A DNA stretch of 64,000 bases from Lytechinus pictus (GCF_037042905.1 NC_087249.1:57318401-57382400); one strand, 5' to 3'. Counted from the first letter of the stretch, positions 48,541 to 62,261 are shown. Notes: a model not told the origin generated them from the letters alone. Made by a program: numbers and translations.

Positions 48541-50565
48541 AAGTTCTGGCCTTCTCAAAATAGTCGCCTTACTACACCATTACGCCTATTCATACCATGA
48601 TATGACCGGGAAATTTTTTGCTCTTGCCCCCCCCCTGGCCACCGAACCCTGTTACGCCGCTGTAAAAATGCTGTGCATCATCATCATCTACCTACACACC
48701 CAATTTTTTTAAAAATCTGTTGAATATTTCATAAGATATCTTTAAGGAGCTGTGATCTTTGACCTGCATACTCCGAATTCGAACTTAGCCTGTATTGGTA
48801 TCATCTACCTATACACACTCAAATTTGTTTAAATATGTAGAATATTTCATAAGTAATCATGCGGAAACTAAATTGCATATTTAATGAGCCGTGACCTTTG
48901 ACCTGCCGACTCCGAACTTAGCCTGTATATGGTGTCATCTACCTACACACCCTAATTTTTATAAATCTGTTGAATATTTCATAAGTCATCATGCGGAAAC
49001 CAACTCGGATATTTCATGAGCTGTGACCTTGGACCTGCAGACTCCGAATTCAAAGTTAGCCTGTACTATGGTGTCATGTACCTACACACCAATTTTTTTT
49101 AAAATCAATATATATAAATCGAAATATATTTCGATTTATTGCGCGGAAACCAATTGGGGGGGCGGGCGAATCAACGGACAGGGGCAACGCTTAATGCCCC
49201 CTCCGGAAATTTTTGGCTCTTGCCCCCCCCCCCCCCTGGCCACCGAACCCTGTTACGCCGCTGTAAAAATGCTGTGCATCATCATCATCATCTACCTACA
49301 CACCCAATTTTTTTAAAAATCTGTTGCATATTTCATAAGATATCTTTAAGGAGCTGTGATCTTTGACCTCCGAATTCGAACTTAGCCTGTATTGGTATCA
49401 TCTACCTACACACTCAAATTTGTTTAAATATGTAGAATATTTTTAAAGTAATCATGTGGAAACTAAATTGCATATTTAATGAGCCGTGACCTTTGACCTG
49501 CCGACTACGAATTCGAACTTAACCTGTATTTTGGTGTCATCTACCTACACACTCAAAATCGTTTAAATATGTAGAATATTTCATAAGTCATCATGTGGAA
49601 ACCAACTCGGATATTTCATGAGCTGTGACCTTGGACCTGCAGACTCCGAATTCAAAGTTAGCCTGTACTATGGTGTCATGTACCTACACACCAATTTTTT
49701 TTTAAATCAATATATATAAATCGAAATATATTTCGATTTATTGCGCGGAAACCAATTGGGGGGGCGGGCGAATCAACGGACAGGGGCAACGCTTAATGCC
49801 CCCTCCGGAAATTTTTGGCTCTTGCCCCCCCCCCCCCTGGCCACCGAACCCTGTTACGCCGCTGTAAAAATGCTGTGCATCATCATCATCATCTACCTAC
49901 ACACCCAATTTTTTTTAAAATCTGTTGCATATTTCATAAGATATCTTTAAGGAGCTGTGATCTTTGACCTCCGAATTCGAACTTAGCCTGTATTGGTATC
50001 ATCTACCTACACACTCAAATTTGTTTAAATATGTAGAATATTTTTAAAGTAATCATGTGGAAACTAAATTGCATATTTAATGAGCCGTGACCTTTGACCT
50101 GCCGACTACGAATTCGAACTTAACCTGTATTTTGGTGTCATCTACCTACACACTCAAAATCGTTTAAATATGTAGAATATTTCATAAGTCATCATGTGGA
50201 AACCAACTCGGATATTTCATGAGCTGTGACCTTGGACCTGCAGACTCCGAATTCAAAGTTAGCCTGTACTATGGTGTCACATACCTACACACCAAAATTT
50301 TTTTTAATCAATATATATAAATCGAAATATATTTCGATTTATTGCGCGGAAACCAAGTGGGGGGGGGGGGGCGGGCGAATCAACGGACAGGGGCAACGCT
50401 AAATGCCCCCTCCGGAAATTTTTGGCTCTTGCCCCCCCCCCCCCTGGCCACCGAACCCTGTTACGCCGCTGTAAAAATGCTGTGCATCTGTCTGCGGGGG
50501 CATAATTACCGAGGAGCTGCATTTGAAGCGAGCCTGAATCAAGGCTGTGAAATTTATTAGCGCCA
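48541..50565. repeat. ~0.7-kb repeat cluster, right arm
   Basis: Mirrors 28690-31005. The two units at about 49190-49800 and 49800-50400 are nearly identical to each other, more alike than to the left arm, indicating local homogenisation after the arms formed. Confidence 0.8.
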
Positions 50566-51861
50566 CCATCAGGCTTCCTTTTATTTGCGTAAAAAGAAGA
50601 GACACGCAAAGTCACTTTCTAGTCCAAACTCCAAAGTAATAAAATTTGCTTTTTTTTAAATATGATTTTGATTTAGGCCTAATTAAAAATATACTATTGA
50701 CTTTTTGTATTATGGCTACTCACCGCAAAGCGCCCCGGTGAGTAGCGAGGAGTTTCGGCAAATATTAATTCTGTATTGTAATGAAGCGATGTTTGCCAAC
50801 TTCACAGAAATCCAGGGCCAAATGCAGTTCGGTGTACGAGGTTAGTACTATAGATCTATACATGTACTGTAGCAACTATATGTAGCCACTAACCTCGAAC
50901 TAGTAATGAGTGGGGCCAGGGCTAAGGCTACCACAACTATACTAGTACAGCAGGCGATGGTTCGTGTAAGCTCCACTACACTTCACTACTGCTAACCTCT
51001 GCTTCACCTATAGGCTATAGTGGAGTGTTTAATGGCTGGCTATACGAACCATTGCCTGAGTTTTTTAGGCCTAGTCACTCAAGGGTTCATTACATGCCGC
51101 CGCGCACAGAAAAATCAAGCAATAGAAGTTGTGTGTTGTGGACACCAGAAGTGGGATCACAGCACGCGTGACCCACTAGTTAGAAATCCATTGCCAAACG
51201 TGGTTAATGGTGCGAGGTTAGTATACTAATACTAACCTCGCAATACGCGTGAGTCACTGAGTGGAGTAGCCTAACGTTAGAGTTTCATACGGCATGTACC
51301 CATGTGTACGGCCAGGCATCAATAACTTTTGTTGTCATCCAAATTCCAATTTCAATGAAATTTTCAGCATTTTGCTCGGAATGAATTTTACATTATTTAT
51401 TAAGATCAAGGCCTAAATATCTTCAACCTGTATAATTCATAACCATTTTACTTTTTAGGTGTGCAGAAAAGACCACCCCCCGGCCCCCCAATGGTCTGCT
51501 GACTACAGTACATAAACTTAAATACACGGGACTAGTATTGTTACACAGCTTTTTGCAAATGCAAGTTTGGTAACGACTAACGAATTCCCATTTTTTTTTC
51601 AACGTAATTTTGAAGTCGAAAACATAGCTGAACTTACGAATGCAATGTCCGTCCACATCCTACCGATTAGAGCAGTTGTATGCAGCTCATGTAGGCATGA
51701 ATAACGTGAAATCTAAGCTAATAAGTTCACCAACATGCCAATCTGAGCTGTGAAAAAGTGTGATCGATCGTCCCGGAGCGAAAACAGCTTGAGCAAGGTG
51801 CAGCCAATCAGCGACCTTCTTATGTCCCCTTCGAGACAGAGGAGACGAAATGATTTTATGT
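50566..51861. other. Unique arm sequence, right
   Basis: The inverse of about 26541-28690 without the 648-bp transposon and without the nested palindrome. 50846-50847 is the empty TA site. Reading frames here are not conserved between arms. No gene is recognised. Confidence 0.5.
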
Positions 51862-52520
51862 CAAAAAGACTCAAAACACAAAATCATTTCGTCGACGAAA
51901 TTTTTTTGTCTTTTGACACAAAATCATTTCGTCGACGAAATTTTTTTGTGTTTTGACACAAAATCATTTCGTCGACGAATTTTTTGTGTGTTTTGACACA
52001 AAATCATTTCGTCAACGAAATTTTTTTGTGGTTTTGACACAAAATGATTTCGTCGACGGAATAGATTTTCGCATCGCAACGAAATAAATTTTGTGGACGC
52101 AATTACATTTAGTCTCGACGAAAATTGATTTTGTGTGACAAAAAATAATTTCGTATACGAAATAAATCTGCGTCATGACGAAATGATTTTCATATGAACA
52201 AAAACACATTTTGTGTACGGAATTGCGTGAATTGGACGGAATTTACCATCGGACATTTGGTGCGCCATTTCGTTTGATAAAAATTCATTTCGTATGGCAC
52301 GCCAAATAAACTTTGTGGACGCAATTACATTTCGTCTAGACGAAATTGATTTCGTGCATTTCGTCGAGACGAAATTGATTTTGTTTGACAAAAAATAAAT
52401 TTTGTGTACGAAATAAAAAAGCGTCATGACGAAATGATTTTCGTCTGAATAAAAACACATTTTGTGTACGGAATGCCGTGATTTGGACGGAAATCACTGG
52501 CGGACACTTGGCGCCCCATA
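51862..52520. repeat. Foldback outer domain, right
   Basis: The inverse of 25887-26540, well conserved, with repeated aaaatcatttcgtcgacgaa motifs. It ends ggcggacacttggcgccccata at the element boundary. Confidence 0.8.
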
Positions 52521-52526
52521 CAAAAT
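52521..52526. repeat. Target-site duplication, right copy (CAAAAT)
   Basis: CAAAAT directly follows the right end GGCGCCCCATA and continues into gacctgaaacgtaccc, the rest of the interrupted satellite monomer. Confidence 0.85.
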
Positions 52527-52938
52527 GACCTGAAACGTACCCAAACTTGACCACGGTTGATTTGGGAAATTTTTAAATTTTGACGCGCGCGTACGTGCGC
52601 GTCGTGACCTTTGCATGACCTCTGATGACATGTCCTGATGACCTGTCACCTGAACTTGATATGATGCAAATATGGATGATTTTTTATGATTAGTTGCGAT
52701 GATATGATCAATAATTTATTTTTACAAAATGGCGCCTAGATGACGTCATCATGATTTGATAACCTTGAAAAGTTTCGTTTCACGATTCCATAATAATTTC
52801 CATACATGACATGAAAATCAAGAAATTTGACAAGCCCGATTTTGAGATAAAGTGGGAACAAAATTTGGCAATAAAAATAAATAAAGTAAAATCTGACGAA
52901 TATAATAGGTGATCTGTCATATTCATGACAGACCACCT
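52527..52938. repeat. 1.16-kb satellite unit, interrupted right part
   Basis: Completes the monomer that begins at 25591. It ends at the tcatattcatgacagaccacct hairpin. Confidence 0.9.
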
Positions 52939-54098
52939 AAAAAGGAAAAAAAAAAAAAAAAAAAAGGCAGGCAAGGTTTGAACCACCGACCCCTGCTTTA
53001 CTAGTCAGGTGCGTTATCCAGTCGACCACAATGTTTCCGACAGACGGCAAATGCAAAACAGGAAACATATTGTCAATGTAAATTTTTGCAAGTAGAAAAT
53101 TGGCATGATGACAAACCTCTACAAGTTCTAGTTTTGAGAATAGTACAAGCTTTAAACTGATACAATGGACATATTGTCTAAAGGGTACATTCTAAGCTAA
53201 AAGATATTGACAATTTGGCGAGAAATAGCCAATATTTACGGAATTAGAATCAATTTACATGAGTGTGGTCACATCATGAAACAGAAAACGTTAATTTTTA
53301 GTTCCGACGCCATTTTGATGACGTCACGATGTTTTTAAGGGTCAAATGTGGCATGAAAACATATTTCCTTTTCATACTCTATTCGAATAGGGAAAACAAA
53401 TTGGGGGTCAACGGACTCCCTGAAGAGCTACAGTGAATTTTATATAGGCATATTTTTGCCCACTTATGACTTATTTTGCGAGTTTGCACGCGCGTGTAAT
53501 GCAAATTTGAATGGACGCGCATTCCCGTATTATTGGTCGTAAGAGGCTGAATGAGGTATCAAATTAATCAGAAGATAATGGACAATGGACAGACATATAA
53601 TAAATGATGACTCGAAGATGCATACCGATGGTAGGTGCAAGAACGCGCACGCATACCTGTGCGTGCGCAAATTCTTGACATGCTCAAAATGACCTGAAAC
53701 GTACCCAAACTTGACCACGGTTGATTTGGGGAATTTTTAAATGTTGACGCGCGCGTACGTGCGCGTCGTGACCTTTGTATGACCTCTGATGACATGTCCT
53801 GATGACCTGTCACCTGAACTTGATATGATGCAAATATGGATGATTTTCTATGATTAGTTGCGATGATATGATCAATAATTCATTTTTACAAAATGGCGCC
53901 TAGATGACGTCATCATGATTTGATAACCTTGAAAAGTTTCGTTTCACGATTCCATAATAATTTCCATACATGACATGAAAATCAAGAAATTTGACAAGCC
54001 CGATTTTGAGATAAAGTGGGAACGAAATTTGGCAATAAAAATAAATAAAGTAAAATCTGACGAATATAATAGGTGATCTGTCATATTCATGACCACCT
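52939..54098. repeat. 1.16-kb satellite, subfamily b unit 1 (1160 bp)
   Basis: Starts with poly-A and has a minus-strand tRNA-like sequence at about 52971-53032 whose anticodon loop reads CTAGTAA (Thr-AGT-like). It includes the cttatgacttattttgcg segment. The terminal hairpin has lost four bases (tcatattcatgaccacct). Confidence 0.92.
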
Positions 54099-54105
54099 AA
54101 AAAGG

Positions 54106-54137
<32 letters not shown>

Positions 54138-55266
54138 GGCAAGGTTTGAACCACCGACCCCTGCTTTACTAGTCAGGTGCGTTATCCAGTCGACCACAAT
54201 GTTTCCGACAGACGGCAAATGCAAAACAGGAAACATATTGTCAATGTAAATTTTTGCAAGTAGAAAATTGGCATGATGACAAACCTCTACAAGTTCTAGT
54301 TTTGAGAATAGTACAAGCTTTAAACTGATACAATGGACATATTGTCTAATGGGTACATTCTAAGCTAAAAGATATTGACAATTTGGCGAGAAATAGCCAA
54401 TATTTACGGAATTAGAATCAATTTACATGAGTGTGGTGACATCATGAAACAAAAAACGTTAATTTTTAGTTCCGACGCCATTTTGATGACGTCACGATGT
54501 TTTTAAGGGTCAAATGTGGCATGAAAACATATTTCCTTTTCATACTCTATTCGAATAGGGAAAACAAATTGGGGGTCAACGGACTCCCTGAAGAGCTACA
54601 GTGAATTTTATATAGGCATATTTTTGCCCACTTATGACTTATTTTGCGAGTTTGCACGCGCGTGTAATGCAAATTTGAATGGACGCGCATTCCCGTATTA
54701 TTGGTCGTAAGAGGCTGAATGAGGTATAAAATTAATCAGAAGATAATGGACAATGGACAGACATATAATAAATGATGACTCGAAGATGCATACCGATGGT
54801 AGGTGCAAGAACGCGCACGCATACCTGTGCGTGCGCAAATTCTTGACATGCTCAAAATGACCTGAAACGTACCCAAACTTGACCACGGTTGATTTGGGGA
54901 ATTTTTAAATTTTGACGCGCGCGTACGTGCGCGTCGTGACCTTTGTATGACCTCTGATGACATGTCCTGATGACCTGTCACCTGAACTTGATATGATGCA
55001 AATATGGATGATTTTCTATGATTAGTTGCGATGATATGATCAATAATTCATTTTTACAAAATGGCGCCTAGATGACGTCATCATGATTTGATAACCTTGA
55101 AAAGTTTCGTTTCACGATTCCATAATAATTTCCATACATGACATGAAAATCAAGAAATTTGACAAGCCCGATTTTGAGATAAAGTGGGAACGAAATTTGG
55201 CAATAAAAATAAATAAAGTAAAATCTGACGAATATAATAGGTGATCTGTCATATTCATGACCACCT
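54099..55266. repeat. 1.16-kb satellite, subfamily b unit 2 (1168 bp)
   Basis: Nearly the same as the previous unit, with a longer poly-A and the same damaged hairpin. It carries the variant gaggtataaaatt in place of gaggtatcaaatt. Confidence 0.92.
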
Positions 55267-55273
55267 AAAAAGG

Positions 55274-55305
<32 letters not shown>

Positions 55306-56438
55306 GGCAAGGTTTGAACCACCGACCCCTGCTTTACTAGTCAGGTGCGTTATCCAGTCGACCACAATGTTTCCGACAGACGGCAAATGCAAAACAGGAA
55401 ACATATTGTCAATGTAAATTTTTGCAAGTAGAAAATTGGCATGATGACAAACCTCTACAAGTTCTAGTTTTGAGAATAGTACAAGCTTTAAACTGATACA
55501 ATGGACATATTGTCTAATGGGTACATTCTAAGCTAAAAGATATTGACAATTTGGCGAGAAATAGCCAATATTTACGGAATTAGAATCAATTTACATGAGT
55601 GTGGTGACATCATGAAACAAAAAACGTTAATTTTTAGTTCCGACGCCATTTTGATGACGTCACGATGTTTTTAAGGGTCAAATGTGGCATGAAAACATAT
55701 TTCCTTTTCATACTCTATTCGAATAGGGAAAACAAATTGGGGGTCAACGGACTCCCTGAAGAGCTACAGTGAATTTTATATAGGCATATTTTTGCCCACT
55801 TATGACTTATTTTGCGAGTTTGCACGCGCGTGTAATGCAAATTTGAATGGACGCGCATTCCCGTATTATTGGTCGTAAGAGGCTGAATGAGGTATAAAAT
55901 TAATCAGAAGATAATGGACAATGGACAGACATATAATAAATGATGACTCGAAGATGCATACCGATGGTAGGTGCAAGAACGCGCACGCATACCTGTGCGT
56001 GCGCAAATTCTTGACATGCTCAAAATGACCTGAAACGTACCCAAACTTGACCACGGTTGATTTGGGGAATTTTTAAATTTTGACGCGCGCGTACGTGCGC
56101 GTCGTGACCTTTGTATGACCTCTGATGACATGTCCTGATGACCTGTCACCTGAACTTGATATGATGCAAATATGGATAATTTTTTATGATTAGTTGCGGT
56201 GATATGATCAATAATTCATTTTTACAAAATGGCGCCTAGATGACGTCATCATGATTTGATAACCTTGAAAAGTTTCGTTTCACGATTCCATAATAATTTC
56301 CATACATGACATGAAAATCAAGAAATTTGACAAGCCCGATTTTGAGATAAAGTGGGAACAAAATTTGGCAATAAAAATAAATAAAGTAAAATCTGACGAA
56401 TATAATAAGTGATCTGTCATATTCATGACAGACCACCT
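55267..56438. repeat. 1.16-kb satellite, subfamily b unit 3 (1172 bp)
   Basis: Shares the gaggtataaaatt variant. Its terminal hairpin is the intact form, with aagtgatctgtc in the left arm. Confidence 0.92.
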
Positions 56439-57609
56439 AAAAAAGGAAAAAAAAAAAAAAAAAAAAAAAAAAGGCAGGCAAGGTTTGAACCACCGACCCC
56501 TGCTTTACTAGTCAGGTGCGTTATCCAGTCGACCACAATGTTTCCGACAGACGGCAAATGCAAAACAGGAAACATATTGTCAATGTAAATTTTTGCAAGT
56601 AGAAAATTGGCATGATGACAAACCTCTACAAGTTCTAGTTTTGAGAATAGTACAAGCTTTAAACTGATACAATGGACATATTGTCTAAAGGGTACATTCT
56701 AAGCTAAAAGATATTGACAATTTGGCGAGAAATAGCCAATATTTACGGAATTAGAATCAATTTACATGAGTGTGGTGACATCATGAAACAGAAAACGTTA
56801 ATTTTTAGTTCCGACGCCATTTTGATGACGTCACGATGTTTTTAAGGGTCAAATGTGGCATGAAAACATATTTCCTTTTCATACTCTATTCGAATAGGGA
56901 AAACAAATTGGGGGTCAACGGACTCCCTGAAGAGCTACAGTGAATTTTATATAGGCATATTTTTGCCCACTTATGACTTATTTTGCGAGTTTGCACGCGC
57001 GTGTAATGCAAATTTGAATGGACGCGCATTCCCGTATTATTGGTCGTAAGAGGCTGAATGAGGTATCAAATTAATCAGAAGATAATGGACAATGGACAGA
57101 CATAAAATAAATGACGACTCGAAGATGCATACCGATGGTAGGTGCAAGAACGCGCACGCATACCTGTGCGCGTGCAAATTCTTGACATGCTCAAAATGAC
57201 CTGAAACGTACCCAAACTTGACCACGGTTGATTTGGGGAATTTTTAAATTTTGACGCGCGCGTACGTGCGCGTCGTGACCTTTGCATGACCTCTGATGAC
57301 ATGTCCTGATGACCTGTCACCTGAACTTGATATGATGCAAATATGGATGATTTTTGATGATTAGTTGCGATGATATGATCAATAATTTATTTTTACAAAA
57401 TGGCGCCTAGATGACGTCATCATGATTTGATAACCTTGAAAAGTTTCCATTCCCATGTCCATAATGATGCCCATACATGACATGAAAATCAAGGAAATTG
57501 ACATGCCCGATTTTGAGATAGAGGTGGACAAAGATTTGGCAATAAAAATAAATAAAGTAAATTCTGACGAATATAATAGGTGATCTGTCATCTTAATGAC
57601 AGACCACCT
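56439..57609. repeat. 1.16-kb satellite, b-to-a transition unit (1171 bp)
   Basis: The first ~900 bp follow subfamily b. From about 57330 it follows subfamily a (ccattcccatgtccataatg and gagatagaggtggac). This is a chimaeric monomer marking the switch between subfamilies. Confidence 0.9.
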
Positions 57610-58772
57610 AAAAAGGACCAAAAAAAAAAAAAAAAAAAAAAAGGGGGTCCAGCGAGGTTTGAACCACCGAACCCTGGTATACCAGTCAGGTGTGTTATCC
57701 AGTCGGCCACAGTGTGTTCGACAAGCACAGAGAGCAAAATAGGAAACATATTGTCAACTTGACATTGAATGTACATTCTTGCAATTCCAAATTGGCATGA
57801 TGACAAAACTCTACAAATTCTAGTTTTGAGAATAGTACAAGCTTTAAAATGAAACAGTGGAGATATTGTCTAAAGGATACATTCTAAGCTAAAACATATT
57901 GAAAATTTGGCGAGAACAGACCAAGATTTACGGAATTAAAATCAATTTAAATGACTGTGGTGACATCATGAAACAGAAAACACTTGTTCTTAGTTCCGAC
58001 GCCATTTTGATGACGTCACGATGTAATTAAGAGTCAAATGTGGCATGAAATCATATCTCCTATTCATACTCTATTCGAATATGAAAAGAAAAATTGGGGT
58101 CAACGGACTCCCTGAAGAGCTACAGTGAATTTTATATAGGCATATTTTAGCCCATTTACGCGCGCGTAATGCAAATTTGAATGGACGCGCATTCCCGTAT
58201 TATTGGTCGTAAGAGGCTGAATGAGGTATCAAATTAATCAGAAGATAATGAACAATGGAAAGACATGAAAGAAATGATGACTCGAAGATGCATAACGATG
58301 GTAGGTGCAAGAACGCGCACGCATACCTGTGCGCGCGCAAATTCTTGACATGCTCAAAATGACCAGAAACGTACCCAAACTTGACCACGGTCGATTTGGG
58401 GAAATTTAAAATTTTGACGCGCGCGTACATGCGCGTCGTGACCTTTGCATGACCTCTGATGATATGTCCTGATGACCTGTCACCTGAACTTGATATGATG
58501 CAAATATGGATGATTTTTGATGATTAGTTGCGATGATATGATCAATCATTTAATTTTACAAAATGGCGCCTAGATGACGTCATCATGATTTGATAACCTT
58601 GAAAAGTTTCCATTCCCATGTCCATAATGATGCCCATACATGACATGAAAATCAAGGAAATTGACATGCCCGATTTTGAGATAGAGGTGGACAAAGATTT
58701 GGCAATAAAAATAAATAAAGTAAATTCTGACGAATATAATAGGTGATCTGTCATCTTAATGACAGACCACCT
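57610..58772. repeat. 1.16-kb satellite, subfamily a unit 1 (1163 bp)
   Basis: Starts with aaaaaggacc and a poly-A run. Its tRNA-like sequence is at about 57648-57716. It contains the gcgcgtacatgcgcgtc version of the third CG tract, where 1541-2704 has gtacgtgcg. Confidence 0.93.
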
Positions 58773-59935
58773 AAAAAGGACCAAAAAAAAAAAAAAAAAA
58801 AAAAAGGGGGTCCAGCGAGGTTTGAACCACCGAACCCTGGTATACCAGTCAGGTGTGTTATCCAGTCGGCCACAGTGTGTTCGACAAGCACAGAGAGCAA
58901 AATAGGAAACATATTGTCAACTTGACATTGAATGTACATTCTTGCAATTCCAAATTGGCATGATGACAAAACTCTACAAATTCTAGTTTTGAGAATAGTA
59001 CAAGCTTTAAAATGAAACAGTGGAGATATTGTCTAAAGGATACATTCTAAGCTAAAACATATTGAAAATTTGGCGAGAACAGACCAAGATTTACGGAATT
59101 AAAATCAATTTAAATGACTGTGGTGACATCATGAAACAGAAAACACTTGTTCTTAGTTCCGACGCCATTTTGATGACGTCACGATGTAATTAAGAGTCAA
59201 ATGTGGCATGAAATCATATCTCCTATTCATACTCTATTCGAATATGAAAAGAAAAATTGGGGTCAACGGACTCCCTGAAGAGCTACAGTGAATTTTATAT
59301 AGGCATATTTTAGCCCATTTACGCGCGCGTAATGCAAATTTGAATGGACGCGCATTCCCGTATTATTGGTCGTAAGAGGCTGAATGAGGTATCAAATTAA
59401 TCAGAAGATAATGAACAATGGAAAGACATGAAAGAAATGATGACTCGAAGATGCATAACGATGGTAGGTGCAAGAACGCGCACGCATACCTGTGCGCGCG
59501 CAAATTCTTGACATGCTCAAAATGACCAGAAACGTACCCAAACTTGACCACGGTCGATTTGGGGAAATTTAAAATTTTGACGCGCGCGTACATGCGCGTC
59601 GTGACCTTTGCATGACCTCTGATGATATGTCCTGATGACCTGTCACCTGAACTTGATATGATGCAAATATGGATGATTTTTGATGATTAGTTGCGATGAT
59701 ATGATCAATCATTTAATTTTACAAAATGGCGCCTAGATGACGTCATCATGATTTGATAACCTTGAAAAGTTTCCATTCCCATGTCCATAATGATGCCCAT
59801 ACATGACATGAAAATCAAGGAAATTGACATGCCCGATTTTGAGATAGAGGTGGACAAAGATTTGGCAATAAAAATAAATAAAGTAAATTCTGACGAATAT
59901 AATAGGTGATCTGTCATCTTAATGACAGACCACCT
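58773..59935. repeat. 1.16-kb satellite, subfamily a unit 2 (1163 bp)
   Basis: Same length as its neighbours; no difference was noticed in the stretches compared by eye. Confidence 0.93.
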
Positions 59936-61098
59936 AAAAAGGACCAAAAAAAAAAAAAAAAAAAAAAAGGGGGTCCAGCGAGGTTTGAACCACCGAACCC
60001 TGGTATACCAGTCAGGTGTGTTATCCAGTCGGCCACAGTGTGTTCGACAAGCACAGAGAGCAAAATAGGAAACATATTGTCAACTTGACATTGAATGTAC
60101 ATTCTTGCAATTCCAAATTGGCATGATGACAAAACTCTACAAATTCTAGTTTTGAGAATAGTACAAGCTTTAAAATGAAACAGTGGAGATATTGTCTAAA
60201 GGATACATTCTAAGCTAAAACATATTGAAAATTTGGCGAGAACAGACCAAGATTTACGGAATTAAAATCAATTTAAATGACTGTGGTGACATCATGAAAC
60301 AGAAAACACTTGTTCTTAGTTCCGACGCCATTTTGATGACGTCACGATGTAATTAAGAGTCAAATGTGGCATGAAATCATATCTCCTATTCATACTCTAT
60401 TCGAATATGAAAAGAAAAATTGGGGTCAACGGACTCCCTGAAGAGCTACAGTGAATTTTATATAGGCATATTTTAGCCCATTTACGCGCGCGTAATGCAA
60501 ATTTGAATGGACGCGCATTCCCGTATTATTGGTCGTAAGAGGCTGAATGAGGTATCAAATTAATCAGAAGATAATGAACAATGGAAAGACATGAAAGAAA
60601 TGATGACTCGAAGATGCATAACGATGGTAGGTGCAAGAACGCGCACGCATACCTGTGCGCGCGCAAATTCTTGACATGCTCAAAATGACCAGAAACGTAC
60701 CCAAACTTGACCACGGTCGATTTGGGGAAATTTAAAATTTTGACGCGCGCGTACATGCGCGTCGTGACCTTTGCATGACCTCTGATGATATGTCCTGATG
60801 ACCTGTCACCTGAACTTGATATGATGCAAATATGGATGATTTTTGATGATTAGTTGCGATGATATGATCAATCATTTAATTTTACAAAATGGCGCCTAGA
60901 TGACGTCATCATGATTTGATAACCTTGAAAAGTTTCCATTCCCATGTCCATAATGATGCCCATACATGACATGAAAATCAAGGAAATTGACATGCCCGAT
61001 TTTGAGATAGAGGTGGACAAAGATTTGGCAATAAAAATAAATAAAGTAAATTCTGACGAATATAATAGGTGATCTGTCATCTTAATGACAGACCACCT
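59936..61098. repeat. 1.16-kb satellite, subfamily a unit 3 (1163 bp)
   Basis: Exact-length copy; the poly-A run, tRNA-like module, CRE-like sites and hairpin are all present. Confidence 0.93.
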
Positions 61099-62261
61099 AA
61101 AAAGGACCAAAAAAAAAAAAAAAAAAAAAAAGGGGGTCCAGCGAGGTTTGAACCACCGAACCCTGGTATACCAGTCAGGTGTGTTATCCAGTCGGCCACA
61201 GTGTGTTCGACAAGCACAGAGAGCAAAATAGGAAACATATTGTCAACTTGACATTGAATGTACATTCTTGCAATTCCAAATTGGCATGATGACAAAACTC
61301 TACAAATTCTAGTTTTGAGAATAGTACAAGCTTTAAAATGAAACAGTGGAGATATTGTCTAAAGGATACATTCTAAGCTAAAACATATTGAAAATTTGGC
61401 GAGAACAGACCAAGATTTACGGAATTAAAATCAATTTAAATGACTGTGGTGACATCATGAAACAGAAAACACTTGTTCTTAGTTCCGACGCCATTTTGAT
61501 GACGTCACGATGTAATTAAGAGTCAAATGTGGCATGAAATCATATCTCCTATTCATACTCTATTCGAATATGAAAAGAAAAATTGGGGTCAACGGACTCC
61601 CTGAAGAGCTACAGTGAATTTTATATAGGCATATTTTAGCCCATTTACGCGCGCGTAATGCAAATTTGAATGGACGCGCATTCCCGTATTATTGGTCGTA
61701 AGAGGCTGAATGAGGTATCAAATTAATCAGAAGATAATGAACAATGGAAAGACATGAAAGAAATGATGACTCGAAGATGCATAACGATGGTAGGTGCAAG
61801 AACGCGCACGCATACCTGTGCGCGCGCAAATTCTTGACATGCTCAAAATGACCAGAAACGTACCCAAACTTGACCACGGTCGATTTGGGGAAATTTAAAA
61901 TTTTGACGCGCGCGTACATGCGCGTCGTGACCTTTGCATGACCTCTGATGATATGTCCTGATGACCTGTCACCTGAACTTGATATGATGCAAATATGGAT
62001 GATTTTTGATGATTAGTTGCGATGATATGATCAATCATTTAATTTTACAAAATGGCGCCTAGATGACGTCATCATGATTTGATAACCTTGAAAAGTTTCC
62101 ATTCCCATGTCCATAATGATGCCCATACATGACATGAAAATCAAGGAAATTGACATGCCCGATTTTGAGATAGAGGTGGACAAAGATTTGGCAATAAAAA
62201 TAAATAAAGTAAATTCTGACGAATATAATAGGTGATCTGTCATCTTAATGACAGACCACCT
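61099..62261. repeat. 1.16-kb satellite, subfamily a unit 4 (1163 bp)
   Basis: Exact-length copy of the previous unit. Confidence 0.93.

Larger units (their letters stand above)
25887..52520. mobile_element. Giant foldback (inverted-repeat) element, 26.6 kb
   Basis: The left end reads TATGGGGCGCCAAGTGTCCG and the right end is its exact reverse complement. CAAAAT is duplicated on both sides. Landmarks pair across the element in mirror order: 25.9-26.7 kb with 51.75-52.5 kb, 28.4-28.8 with 50.5-50.85, 31.0-31.4 with 48.1-48.5, 33.1-33.3 with 44.8-45.0, 36.75-36.95 with 42.8-43.0, and 37.4-38.5 with 40.7-41.8. The arms are therefore ~13 kb each. The axis lies between about 38.6 and 40.6 kb, a region further rearranged. 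No transposase core is visible; the only gene-like content is a pair of THAP exons in each arm. The architecture resembles Foldback, Galileo or sea-urchin TU-type elements but is far larger. A secondary palindromic duplication inside an originally smaller element is also possible. Confidence 0.85.

Noticed and set aside
25887..52520. Polinton/Maverick element, because of the 6-bp target duplication and size
   Set aside because: No polymerase, integrase, capsid or ATPase sequence is visible. The ends are not AG...TC, and Polinton terminal repeats are much shorter than these arms.
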